Below, one piece after another: positions 26,283-34,665 of a stretch of DNA of 64,000 bases. Under the pieces are notes generated by a model that saw only the letters and a program-made list of their open reading frames with translations, had not been told where the DNA came from and searched no databases. Source of the stretch: Euzebya sp051004735 (GTDB lineage: Bacteria; Actinomycetota; Nitriliruptoria; Euzebyales; Euzebyaceae); NCBI GenBank assembly GCA_051004735.1, contig JBPCKA010000069.1, positions 135,169-199,168 on the forward strand, in the 5' to 3' direction. Position numbers and translations under genes: made by a program. How positions within the stretch are numbered: position 1 is the stretch's first letter; each line of letters starts with the position of its first letter.

Positions 26283-27311
26283 TCAGCCGCCCGGCGTCAT
26301 GGTCCGCAGCGGCATCAGTCGGCCAGGTTGCGCGGGAACCGCAGGGCTGCGGAGTTCGCCACGCAGGATCAGCTGTTCCCTGTGACGGCGTTCGCTGTGG
26401 ATGAACTGTGCCAGGCGAGCGGGCGTACGCGTCATGGACTTGGTCACCACCAGGACGTCGAACCCCAGTTCACGTAGGGAGTAAATCCGCGTCCCATCCT
26501 TGTCAACGGAGTCGGCGTGCGCCTCCTCGCCGTAGTACTCGATAACCAGGGCTGCGAACAGGTAGACAAAATCGACCCTGATGTTGGGGGCCAGCACGAC
26601 CTGGCAATCCGGCGGCGGAGGAAAGGGGCGAAAGACCTCCTGGAACAGGTCGTACTCAGCGGGGCTCTCATGCTGCAGCGCACCCTGCGCCGCCAGCCCC
26701 AGCAGCCTCTTGGCCCCTGCGTGATCCATGGTCCTCCAGACCTCCACCAACTCAGCCGGCGCAATCCTCAAATCGTTCAGGAGTCGGTACAGCACCGCCC
26801 GCACGTCGCGGTCGGACAGGGCCCGCTCGTGCATGAGGTCTGCGATCGCGCAGGCTGGACAGGCCACTGGCAGACCCTGATGCCGCTCGACCACAACCCG
26901 CTCGAGGTGGCGACGTTGTACGACCGTGAATGGACGTCCAGCCACTCTGACCTGTCGGCCTGCCCGAACCAGCACGGTGGGCTGGGGTGATGGGATCACC
27001 TGACAGCCCGCCGCAAGCAGACCCGCTGCGCCACTGATCATGGCCGGTGAAGAGGGCTGCAGACGCGTGAGGTAGGAGACGGCCAGATGGTGTCGCTGCC
27101 ATGGAGCCTCATCGCCAGGCAGTCGGTACCACCCTGGCGCCAACCGCTCCAGAACTCCGCCCCGTACCCAGCCAGCGATTCTGGAGGAGTCAAATCCCAT
27201 TGCACCAAGGCTGCGGTTGCAGATCAGCCGTCCCCGAGCAGCCCAAATCTTGTGGACGACCGGGTCGGGCAGGCACACAGGGCGGGACATGGACTGTGGA
27301 TCCAACTCCAC
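26283..27311 (-). CDS. AbiEi-like winged-helix / DUF559-like nuclease-fold protein
   Basis: 342 residues from GTG 27311 (ATG 27290 is an equally possible start). The N-terminal 70 residues ('AWRGRL'-like 'AARGRLICNRSLGAMG', 'LERLAPGWYRLPGD') resemble the wing-helix domain of AbiEi-type antitoxins. The C-terminus ('IRVDFVYLFAALVIEYYGEEAH', 'LRELGFDVLVVT') resembles DUF559/Vsr-like PD-(D/E)XK proteins, but the second acidic/Lys position reads E-Y-Y. This two-part architecture is a common orphan in actinobacteria; no AbiEii toxin neighbour is present. Function unknown; antiphage or regulatory roles are speculation. Confidence 0.65.
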   Translation of the reverse strand: MELDPQSMSRPVCLPDPVVHKIWAARGRLICNRSLGAMGFDSSRIAGWVRGGVLERLAPGWYRLPGDEAPWQRHHLAVSYLTRLQPSSPAMISGAAGLLAAGCQVIPSPQPTVLVRAGRQVRVAGRPFTVVQRRHLERVVVERHQGLPVACPACAIADLMHERALSDRDVRAVLYRLLNDLRIAPAELVEVWRTMDHAGAKRLLGLAAQGALQHESPAEYDLFQEVFRPFPPPPDCQVVLAPNIRVDFVYLFAALVIEYYGEEAHADSVDKDGTRIYSLRELGFDVLVVTKSMTRTPARLAQFIHSERRHREQLILRGELRSPAVPAQPGRLMPLRTMTPGG

Positions 27312-27619
27312 CTGGACGTCGTGCCGTCACACGAATCGCCGGACCCTGTGGATAACAGGCCCTCGGCGTACTCCCCGGCCTCGCGATTGACTACGCAAAC
27401 AGTCGTGATCGAGTGCAGCTGTAGTCGATGGTGGGCCAAAGGCGCAGGTCACAGCCCGTTGGCGCACGTAGGTGTAGTCGATGACGAGCGATGGTGTAGT
27501 CGATGGTGCTTGGCCTTGGTCGTCTGAGCCACGGCTAAAGCCACGAAAAACTCGGTGGAGTCGATGCCCATCGGGCACTGAACGTCGTTGGGCTGCGCGG
27601 GTACGGTGAGCGGCCTTCA
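27312..27619. repeat. 308-bp intergenic region with four copies of a GTAGTCGATG-type motif
   Basis: Between the AbiEi-like gene and wecA (divergent). TGTAGTCGATG occurs at 27420-27430, 27473-27483 and 27495-27505, with a variant GTGGAGTCGATG at 27555-27566, all in the same orientation. They may be operator sites or relics of a short repeat. No gene is seen in the interval. Confidence 0.5.
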
Positions 27620-28816
27620 ATGGATCCCCTCCTGACCGATCACCTGATCGTTGCGGCCGTCAGCTTTGTCGTGGTCGTCGTCACGACGCCGGTGGTCAAA
27701 CGATTGGCGCCCGTGCTTGGTGCGGTCAAGGTTCCGGGGGAGCGCCACATCCATTCCCGGCCCACGCCGGAACTGGGTGGCCTGGCAATCCTTGCGGGAG
27801 TACTCGGGGCGCTGGGTATCGCCACCCGGCTGGGGGCTTTCGATGAGTTGTTCCGCACGACCTCCGAGCCCGAGACGATCGTCCTGGCTGCCGTCGTCAT
27901 CACGTTGGTGGGCCTGGTGGATGACACCCGACAGCTGGGTCCGGGGGCCAAGTTGGCTGGTCAGATCCTGGCCGCGGGCACCCTGGTCCTGTTCGGGCTG
28001 ACCATCAACCTCGTCTACGTACCCTTTGGTTCAGGTGGGATCTTCAGCCTGTCCCCGGATGCTGCCGCATTGCTGACCATCGTGGCGGTGGTCGCGATGA
28101 TCAACGCGGTCAACCTGGTGGACGGACTGGACGGACTGGCTGCGGGGATCGTGGCCATCGCCGCGGGAGCATTGCTGGTTTACATCCAAGTCACGCCACC
28201 GGTCACGGACGCTGTCTCATCGGCCAGTCTGATTCTTGCGGCGGTCGTCGGGTCCTGTCTGGGGTTCCTGGTCTACAACTTCAATCCGGCCTCGATCTTC
28301 ATGGGCGACACCGGGGCGATGCTGCTGGGTCTGCTGTTGGCGTCCGCCGGGGTCAGCGCGATCGGCAACATCTCCGAACCCACCCGGACCGACTTCTTCG
28401 TCGCCTCGGTCCCGGTGTTGATTCCCGCCCTGGTCCTGGCGGTGCCCTTCCTGGACACGGCCCTGGCCATCGTGCGACGGCTGGGCAGTGGCCGCTCCAT
28501 TTCAAGTCCGGACAAGAAGCACCTGCACCACCGCCTGGTCGAGATCGGCCACAGCCAGCGACGCGCGGTGCTGATCATGTATTACTGGTCGGTGCTGTTG
28601 GCGATCGGAGTCGTCGGATGGGCCATCCTGCCAAGCCAAACCGTGCTGATCGTCCTGGCCGTGGGCGCCGGAGCGAGCATCCTGGCCACACTTGCGGGGC
28701 TGGGGCGAAATCGTGCCCGCCGCAGCAGCGGGAGGGGAAGTTCTAAAGGGATCGACCCCGACGAAAAGATTGTGTATTATTTCACAAGCGCAAGGAACAA
28801 GCGGGACCGGAGGTGA
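27620..28816 (+). CDS. wecA: undecaprenyl-phosphate N-acetylglucosaminyl-1-phosphate transferase (WecA/MraY family)
   Basis: 398 residues, about ten or eleven membrane helices. Transfers GlcNAc-1-phosphate to a polyprenyl phosphate carrier, starting arabinogalactan, teichoic-type or O-antigen-like polymers. Family motifs: 'LVDDTRQLGPGAKL', 'MINAVNLVDGLDGLA', 'NPASIFMGDTGAMLLG' and the cytoplasmic 'KKHLHHRLVEIGHSQR' that distinguishes the GlcNAc transferases. Location just before the ATP synthase operon matches mycobacterial rfe/wecA. The C-terminal 30 residues are polar and encoded by a locally AT-richer segment. Confidence 0.9.
   Translation: MDPLLTDHLIVAAVSFVVVVVTTPVVKRLAPVLGAVKVPGERHIHSRPTPELGGLAILAGVLGALGIATRLGAFDELFRTTSEPETIVLAAVVITLVGLVDDTRQLGPGAKLAGQILAAGTLVLFGLTINLVYVPFGSGGIFSLSPDAAALLTIVAVVAMINAVNLVDGLDGLAAGIVAIAAGALLVYIQVTPPVTDAVSSASLILAAVVGSCLGFLVYNFNPASIFMGDTGAMLLGLLLASAGVSAIGNISEPTRTDFFVASVPVLIPALVLAVPFLDTALAIVRRLGSGRSISSPDKKHLHHRLVEIGHSQRRAVLIMYYWSVLLAIGVVGWAILPSQTVLIVLAVGAGASILATLAGLGRNRARRSSGRGSSKGIDPDEKIVYYFTSARNKRDRR
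28752..28780 (+). promoter_or_regulatory. candidate promoter for the ATP synthase operon inside wecA
   Basis: TCGACC (28752-28757), 17-base spacer, TATTAT (28775-28780), in an AT-rich patch at the 3' end of wecA and about 40 bp upstream of the first atp gene. Unusual base composition for this genome supports a promoter; recognised by eye only. Confidence 0.35.
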
Positions 28817-28820
28817 CTTA

Positions 28821-29234
28821 ATGGCAACTGACAATGGTTTAGGAGACTTCCAGGAGACCGACCACGTCGATGACATCGAGTCGGTCTCGCTGGTGACCGG
28901 CGCACGGACCACCGCGGCGCACAAGCCCACGTGGGCCCAGCGCTACGCCGACGGTGCCCAGACCGCCGAGGAGAAGCGGGAGTTGTGGAAAGACTTCGAC
29001 AACTCCTGGGTGATGGTCAGCGAACTGGTCGGCGCCACGCTGACCTGGGGTGGCGTGGGGTGGCTGGCGGATCGCCTGCTGGGCCTGGCGCCTCTGTTGA
29101 TGTCGCTGGGATTCGTCGTCGGATTCTGGTGTGGCTTCTATCTGATCTGGGGGCGCTCGACCGGGCGTATCACCCGTCACGAGTCGGCCCAGAGCCAGTC
29201 GGCCGCAGCGGATCTTGAAGGCCGCGCGGCATGA
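28821..29234 (+). CDS. AtpZ/AtpI-like membrane protein
   Basis: 137 residues; the ribosome binding site GGAGGTGA sits at the end of wecA. A polar N-terminal 65 residues is followed by two membrane helices with the AtpZ pattern (G..LTWGGVGWLADRLLGLAPLLMSLG split over both helices). Members near atp operons are thought to help assemble the c-ring or to act in Mg2+ supply. Stop overlaps the next ATG by four bases. Confidence 0.7.
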   Translation: MATDNGLGDFQETDHVDDIESVSLVTGARTTAAHKPTWAQRYADGAQTAEEKRELWKDFDNSWVMVSELVGATLTWGGVGWLADRLLGLAPLLMSLGFVVGFWCGFYLIWGRSTGRITRHESAQSQSAAADLEGRAA

Positions 29235-29746
29235 GCCCGGATCTCCCTGCGGCTACGGCGGGATCGTCGGCCGATCTCAGCCCGACTCCGTCCGCACCGG
29301 GCTGGAATGATCCGGTCGAACTGCAATTGGCGCTAGGTGCCCTCAAGTTCCTGGCAGTGGCGGCAGTGCCGGTCGTCGGACTTTCCTGGCTGATCATCGG
29401 TCCCACCGGCGCGCTGTCAGCCGGCATCTCCGTGGCCATCGTGGCCGGCATGTACCTGATGAGCGGGCTGCTGCTGAGCTACGCCGCAAAGTTCGGACCG
29501 GGTGCACTGATGGCCGCAGCACTCGGTGGTTTTGGGCTGCGCCTGGCCATCTATGCTCTACTGCTGGTCCTGCTGACCCCCATACAGAGCATTCACGGTC
29601 CGACCCTCGCGGTCACCGCGGCCTGCTTGATCGTCGCCACCCTTGTCTGGGAGGTGCGCATGGTCAGCAAAATTCCAAACCTGTACTGGATCGATGCCCG
29701 GGCGGCCCGATCCACCCCGCCCCAACAACCAAGGACTTCCGCGTGA
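29231..29746 (+). CDS. atpI: ATP synthase subunit I-like membrane protein
   Basis: 171 residues, four predicted membrane helices between about 32 and 150, polar Pro-rich ends. Position between the AtpZ-like gene and atpB, and topology, fit AtpI, the poorly conserved assembly factor of the Fo sector; there is no strict motif to prove it. Overlaps the atpB GTG by four bases, so the first three genes of the operon are translationally coupled. Confidence 0.65.
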   Translation: MSPDLPAATAGSSADLSPTPSAPGWNDPVELQLALGALKFLAVAAVPVVGLSWLIIGPTGALSAGISVAIVAGMYLMSGLLLSYAAKFGPGALMAAALGGFGLRLAIYALLLVLLTPIQSIHGPTLAVTAACLIVATLVWEVRMVSKIPNLYWIDARAARSTPPQQPRTSA

Positions 29747-30531
29747 GTTGGCTCCTAGCCTCCGAAGCAGGTCTGAATGACCCGTTTGTTGTCCCCCCGG
29801 TCAACGAACTGTTCGAGTTCCCGGCACTGCTCCTGGAGAACACCCCGTTTGCGATCAACCGCACCGTCATCATCATGCTGTTCGCCACTCTGCTGGTGAT
29901 CGTGTTCATGGTGTCGCTGTTCCCCGGCAAGGTCGTGCCGGGCAAGTTGCAGAGCATCGGCGAGACGGTCGTGGACTTCGTCCAGGACCAGATCGCCTAC
30001 CAGGTGATGGGCGACGCAGGACGGCCATTCGTGCCGTTTCTGATGACGGTCTTCCTGTTCGTCTATGCCAGCAACCTGTTTGAGATCATCCCGTTTGTGA
30101 ATTTCCCCCCCACCTCGCGGATGGCCTACCCCGCGATGGTGACGATCATCATCTACGTGTTGTTCATATTCGTGGGGATCAAGCACCACGGACTTAAGTA
30201 CTTCAAGGAAGTGGCCTTCCCGCCGGGCGTCCCGGTGTTCCTGTACATCCTGGTGACACCGATCGAGATCGTGTCCACCTTCATCGTGCGGCCACTGACC
30301 CTGGCCGTCCGGCTGTTCGCGAACATGCTGGCCGGCCACATCATCCTGACGATCATCTTTTTGACCATCCACGCGTTCCTGTTTTCCGGCGCAGGCACGC
30401 CAATCGGGCTTGTCGCCCTGGTTGCAAGCCCACTGCTGGTCGGCTTCGAAGGTGTCGTGGGCCTGCTGCAGGCCTACATCATCACCATCCTCGCGGCCGT
30501 GTATCTGGACAGTTCGATCAACACCCACTAA
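29743..30531 (+). CDS. atpB: F-type ATP synthase subunit a
   Basis: 262 residues from a GTG. Proton-channel subunit of Fo. Five or six membrane helices; the essential Arg is in 'RPLTLAVRLFANMLAGH' (about 182-198), with the C-terminal helix 'VVGLLQAYIITILAAVYL' completing the half-channel. Followed by a 95-bp gap with a strong hairpin before atpE. Confidence 0.95.
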   Translation: MSWLLASEAGLNDPFVVPPVNELFEFPALLLENTPFAINRTVIIMLFATLLVIVFMVSLFPGKVVPGKLQSIGETVVDFVQDQIAYQVMGDAGRPFVPFLMTVFLFVYASNLFEIIPFVNFPPTSRMAYPAMVTIIIYVLFIFVGIKHHGLKYFKEVAFPPGVPVFLYILVTPIEIVSTFIVRPLTLAVRLFANMLAGHIILTIIFLTIHAFLFSGAGTPIGLVALVASPLLVGFEGVVGLLQAYIITILAAVYLDSSINTH

Positions 30532-30586
30532 CCCGGTCCCGCTCATCCGAGACCAATCACCACGCTGTTTGACGACAGTTCTGACC

Positions 30587-30607
30587 GTGCCCACACCCAG
30601 TGGGCAC
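30587..30607 (+). promoter_or_regulatory. perfect hairpin just upstream of the atpE ribosome binding site
   Basis: GTGCCCAC (30587-30594), loop ACCCA, GTGGGCAC (30600-30607), followed at once by TAGGAGGACG and the atpE ATG. Eight GC-rich pairs without a T-run: unlike a terminator, it may stabilise or mark the 5' end of a processed atpE message and help produce the many c subunits each complex needs. Function inferred. Confidence 0.55.
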
Positions 30608-30626
30608 CTCTAGGAGGACGTTAGTA

Positions 30627-30884
30627 ATGGACCCAATCCTGGCAACCGCCATCACCCTTGCGCAGGACTCTGCGGCGGGCCTCGGCACCATCGGCAAGGG
30701 CCTTGTGTACGGCCTGGGCGCAATCGGCCCCGGCATCGGCATCGGCTTCCTGGTCGGTAAGGCCATCGAGGCCATGGCCCGTCAGCCAGAGGCTGCCGGC
30801 ATGGTCCGGACCACGATGTTCCTGGGTATCGCCTTCGTCGAGGCCCTGGCGCTGTTCGGCTTCGTGCTGAGCTTCATCATCTAG
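30627..30884 (+). CDS. atpE: F-type ATP synthase subunit c
   Basis: 85 residues from the ATG at 30627 with the strong site TAGGAGG. Two-helix hairpin of the rotor ring: Gly-rich helix 1 'GAIGPGIGIGFLVGKA', polar loop 'ARQPEAAG', and the proton-carrying Glu in 'AFVEALALFGFVLSF' (about residue 71). No sodium-type Q...ES/T ligand pattern, so proton-coupled. Confidence 0.96.
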   Translation: MDPILATAITLAQDSAAGLGTIGKGLVYGLGAIGPGIGIGFLVGKAIEAMARQPEAAGMVRTTMFLGIAFVEALALFGFVLSFII

Positions 30885-30922
30885 CTCGACGCCGACCACA
30901 CCTATCCCACGAAGGAGGCCAC

Positions 30923-31471
30923 ATGCTCGCAAACATCATTCTTCTGGCCACTGAAGGCGGTGAAGAGGCAAGCGGTGCACAGATCGTGCTGCCGGCAACC
31001 GCCGAGCTGGTCTGGGGCTTCATCGCCTTCGCCATGCTGTTCGCCATCATCTACATCAAGGTGTGGCCGGCCGTGAACAAGACCTTGGACGAGCGGCGTG
31101 CCGCCATCCAAGGTCGTATCGAAGAGGCTGAGACCCAACTGGCCGAGGCCGAGAAGGTGCGTCGCACCTACGAGGAAAGCCTTGCCGAAGCACGCACCGA
31201 GGCCAATCAGATCGTCGAGGACGCCAAGGCTCAGGCCGAGCGTCTGAAGGGCGACATCGTGGCCAAGGCGGAAGAGGAAGCTGCGGCGATCAAGAGCCGC
31301 GCCGCCGCGGATGCCGAGGCCGAGCGCGGTCGTGCACTGCAGGAGCTACGCGGCCAGGTGGCCACAATCTCGGTGGACATCGCCTCGAAGATCGTTGGTG
31401 CCGAAGTCGATCAGACCCGTCACAACGAGCTGGTGGACAGCTACATATCGCAGCTGTCGAACCAGAACTGA
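30923..31471 (+). CDS. atpF: F-type ATP synthase subunit b
   Basis: 182 residues, AAGGAGG ribosome binding site. Peripheral stalk: one membrane helix (about 29-48, 'WGFIAFAMLFAIIYIKVWP') and a long charged coiled coil rich in Ala, Glu and Lys. Separate b and delta genes here, unlike mycobacteria, where b and delta are fused. Confidence 0.95.
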   Translation: MLANIILLATEGGEEASGAQIVLPATAELVWGFIAFAMLFAIIYIKVWPAVNKTLDERRAAIQGRIEEAETQLAEAEKVRRTYEESLAEARTEANQIVEDAKAQAERLKGDIVAKAEEEAAAIKSRAAADAEAERGRALQELRGQVATISVDIASKIVGAEVDQTRHNELVDSYISQLSNQN

Positions 31472-31500
31472 TTCGCCAGAACACAGAGGAAGAACCACCA

Positions 31501-32034
31501 ATGGCCGAAGACCTCGCTGTCTCCTATGGCCGGGCGATTGCCCAGATCGCCCGTGCCGAGGGCGCGGCAGACCGTGTGTCCGACGAGCTGTTTCAGTTCG
31601 CCAGCGCGGTCGAGCAGACGCCCGAACTCCGCGACAAGCTGACCGATTCCTCCATTCCACTGGAGGCCCGCAGTAATGCGGCGGCTGAGCTGTTACAGCG
31701 CGCACACCCTGCCACGCTGGCCGTGGTGCAAATGTTGATCGGTGCCGATCGAATCCGTCACATCGGCGAGATCGCCGACGCGGCGGTGTCAGAGACAGCC
31801 GAGCAGCGCGGTGCGTCCGTCGCGTCGGTGCGGACCGCCAAGCCATTGACCGACGAGCAACGCGATGCATTGTCGCAGGCCCTGTCCGCACGGGCAGGGC
31901 GGCCGGTGGACCTGAAGATCACCGTCGACCCGGATCTGGTCGGCGGCCTCGTCGTGCAGTTGGGTGACTCGGTCATCGATGGCTCCGTCGCCAAGCGGCT
32001 TACCGATCTGCGGTCGAGCCTTTCAAGCGTCTGA
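31501..32034 (+). CDS. atpH: F-type ATP synthase subunit delta
   Basis: 177 residues, normal length. Caps F1 and binds the b stalk. N-terminal helical bundle starting 'DLAVSYGRAIAQIA' and the C-terminal signature 'DPDLVGGLVVQLGDSVIDGSV' (about 139-159) identify the OSCP/delta family. AGGAAG site upstream. Confidence 0.95.
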   Translation: MAEDLAVSYGRAIAQIARAEGAADRVSDELFQFASAVEQTPELRDKLTDSSIPLEARSNAAAELLQRAHPATLAVVQMLIGADRIRHIGEIADAAVSETAEQRGASVASVRTAKPLTDEQRDALSQALSARAGRPVDLKITVDPDLVGGLVVQLGDSVIDGSVAKRLTDLRSSLSSV

Positions 32035-32083
32035 GCCGACGCCGTGACATCCCCACGCGTTACACCCCAAAGGAATCCTTGAG

Positions 32084-33706
32084 ATGACAGATCTCTTCAG
32101 CGCTGATGACATCACCGCGATCCTCAAGTCCAAGATCGACGCCTACGAGCCGTCGGTGCGGTCCGAGCAGATCGGTCGGGTACTCGAGTCCGGTGATGGC
32201 ATCGCCCTGGTGGCTGGCCTTCCGGCTGCCATGGCAAACGAACTGCTGGACTTTGGCGTGGGCCACGACGGACGCCAACTGCTGGGCCTGGCGTTGAACC
32301 TGGACGAGAGCTCGATCGGTTGCGTCATCCTGGGGGACGCCTCCAGCGTGGAAGAGGGCGACGTCGTCAAGCCCACCGGTCGGGTCCTCAGCGTCCAGGT
32401 CGGCGATGCCTACCTTGGTCGCGTGGTGGATCCGCTGGGTCGTCCCATCGACGGCAAAGGCCCGCTGGATGAGTCCAAGTTGGACGGCACCCGTGGACTT
32501 GAGGTCCAGGCTGCCTCCGTCGTTGAGCGCCAGCCCGTCCGGGAGCCGTTGCAGACCGGCATCAAGGCCATCGATGCCATGACCCCCATCGGTCGAGGGC
32601 AACGTCAGCTGGTCATCGGTGACCGCCAGACCGGCAAGACCGCCGTGTGCGTGGACACCATCATCAACCAGCGCGCCAACTGGGAGTCCGGGGATCCCGA
32701 CAAGCAGGTCAAGTGCATCTACGTCGCCATCGGGCAGAAGGGTTCAACGATCGCCGAGGTCGTGAACAAGCTGGACGAGTACGGCGCGATGGACTACACC
32801 TGCGTCGTGTCCGCGGCCGCGTCCACCCCGGCCCCGCTGCAGTACCTGGCCCCCTACACCGGTGCGGCCATCGGCAACTACTGGATGTACAAGGGCCAAC
32901 ACGCCCTGGCGGTCTATGACGACCTGTCCAAGCAGGCCGACGCCTACCGGCAGATCTCACTCCTGCTGCGCCGCCCCCCGGGGCGTGAGGCCTACCCCGG
33001 CGACGTGTTCTACCTCCACTCCCGTCTGCTGGAACGTGCTGCCAAGCTGTCCGATGAACTGGGCGCCGGCTCGATGACCGCGCTGCCGATCATCGAGACC
33101 AAGGGTGGCGACGTCAGCGCGTTCATCCCGACCAACGTCATCTCGATCACCGACGGCCAGATCTACCTCGAAACCGACCTGTTTCTGCAGGGCGTCCGCC
33201 CAGCCATCAACGTGGGCATCTCGGTGTCGCGAGTAGGCGGCTCGGCCCAGCCCAAGCCCATGCGTAAGGTCTCGGGAACCTTGCGAACCGACTTGGCCCA
33301 GTACCGCGAACTTGAAGCCTTCGCCCAGTTCGGCTCGGAATTGGACAAGGTGTCTCAGCAACAGATCGACCGTGGCCGACGCACGGTGGAGGTATTGAAG
33401 CAGGGGCAGTACCAGCCGGCCAGCAGCGCCGATCAGGTGCTGGCGATCTGGGCGACGGGCCAGGGCTACCTGGACGACATCCCTGTTGAGGACGCCAAGC
33501 GGTTTGAGTTGGAACTGCGTGAGTACTTCGCCACCCGCCACTCCGACGTAATTGACAGCGTGGAGTCCGGCGATTTCTCCGAGGAGATCGTTGAGCAGAT
33601 GAAGTCGGGAGTCGAGGCGTTCAAGAGCAACTTCCAGACCTCGGAGTCCGATGAGGACGACGACGACCACGTGACCATGGAAAACCTGGACACGTTGAAC
33701 AGCTAA
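32084..33706 (+). CDS. atpA: F-type ATP synthase subunit alpha
   Basis: 540 residues. Non-catalytic nucleotide-binding subunit of F1: beta-barrel, P-loop 'GDRQTGKTAV' (about 183-192), 'AAASTPAPLQYLAPYTG', Arg finger in 'VGISVSRVGGSAQPK', and the helical C-terminus. The last 30 residues are an acidic extension, beyond the usual end and seen in several actinobacteria. Confidence 0.97.
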   Translation: MTDLFSADDITAILKSKIDAYEPSVRSEQIGRVLESGDGIALVAGLPAAMANELLDFGVGHDGRQLLGLALNLDESSIGCVILGDASSVEEGDVVKPTGRVLSVQVGDAYLGRVVDPLGRPIDGKGPLDESKLDGTRGLEVQAASVVERQPVREPLQTGIKAIDAMTPIGRGQRQLVIGDRQTGKTAVCVDTIINQRANWESGDPDKQVKCIYVAIGQKGSTIAEVVNKLDEYGAMDYTCVVSAAASTPAPLQYLAPYTGAAIGNYWMYKGQHALAVYDDLSKQADAYRQISLLLRRPPGREAYPGDVFYLHSRLLERAAKLSDELGAGSMTALPIIETKGGDVSAFIPTNVISITDGQIYLETDLFLQGVRPAINVGISVSRVGGSAQPKPMRKVSGTLRTDLAQYRELEAFAQFGSELDKVSQQQIDRGRRTVEVLKQGQYQPASSADQVLAIWATGQGYLDDIPVEDAKRFELELREYFATRHSDVIDSVESGDFSEEIVEQMKSGVEAFKSNFQTSESDEDDDDHVTMENLDTLNS

Positions 33707-33740
33707 GCCAACCTCACCCCCACGCTAGGACCCCTCACCC

Positions 33741-34625
33741 ATGCCAGGAGCAGCAGAACTCCGCACCCTCCGCCGGAGGATCAAGAGCGTCAAGTCGACG
33801 CAGAAGATCACCCGTGCGATGGAGTTGATCGCCGCCAGCCGAATCACCAAGGCCCGGCAGGCTGTGGAGGCCGCGCGCCCGTATGCCGAAGGAATCTCGC
33901 GAGTCATCCGAGACCTGGCTGCCGAGAGCAGCATCGGCTCCCATCCGATCCTGGCCGACCGCGAAACGATCACGAATGTGGCGGTCATCGTCGTCACCTC
34001 TGACCGCGGCCTGGCCGGCGCGTACAACACCAACGTCTTGCGCACTGCCGAGCGAATCATCGCCCGCGAGGAGAAGGACGGACACAACGTCCAGGTCCAC
34101 ACCGTCGGCAAGAAGGGCGACGGCTACTTCCGCTACCGCGGCCTGACCCCGACCACGACGTGGGAGGGGGTCACCGACCGCCCGACCTACGCGGACGCGG
34201 CGAAGGTGGCCAAGCCGATCGTCCAGTCGTTCATCGACGGCGACATCGACCGCGTGTGGCTGGCCTACACCGACTTCAGGTCGGCCTTGACGCAGGTGCC
34301 CAACGCCGTGCGCATCCTGCCGGTGGATGCCCGGGCCGTCGAGGGCGGTGAGGGGTTCAGTGCGGAGTTCATGATCGAGCCCGACCCAGATGAACTGCTT
34401 GACGCGCTGATCCCTCGCTACGTCGAACACCAGGTATTTGCCGGGATGCTGGAGTCAGCCGCCTCCGAACACGCTGCACGTCAGCGGGCCATGAAGGCCG
34501 CCACCGACAACGCCGGCGAGGTGCTTGACAGCCTCACCATCAGGGCCAACCAGGCCCGTCAGGCCGCAATCACCACCGAGATTTCTGAGATCGTCGGCGG
34601 CGCCGAGGCGCTGTCGAATAAGTGA
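33741..34625 (+). CDS. atpG: F-type ATP synthase subunit gamma
   Basis: 294 residues. Central rotor shaft: N-terminal helix 'LRRRIKSVKSTQKITRAMELIA', middle Rossmann-like domain ('VIVVTSDRGLAGAYN') and the C-terminal helix ending 'TTEISEIVGGAEAL'. All conserved segments are present. Ends 40 bp before atpD. Confidence 0.96.
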   Translation: MPGAAELRTLRRRIKSVKSTQKITRAMELIAASRITKARQAVEAARPYAEGISRVIRDLAAESSIGSHPILADRETITNVAVIVVTSDRGLAGAYNTNVLRTAERIIAREEKDGHNVQVHTVGKKGDGYFRYRGLTPTTTWEGVTDRPTYADAAKVAKPIVQSFIDGDIDRVWLAYTDFRSALTQVPNAVRILPVDARAVEGGEGFSAEFMIEPDPDELLDALIPRYVEHQVFAGMLESAASEHAARQRAMKAATDNAGEVLDSLTIRANQARQAAITTEISEIVGGAEALSNK

Positions 34626-34665
34626 GCATTCTCCAAACGTCCCAGCCATCGTAGGAGTTCGACCC

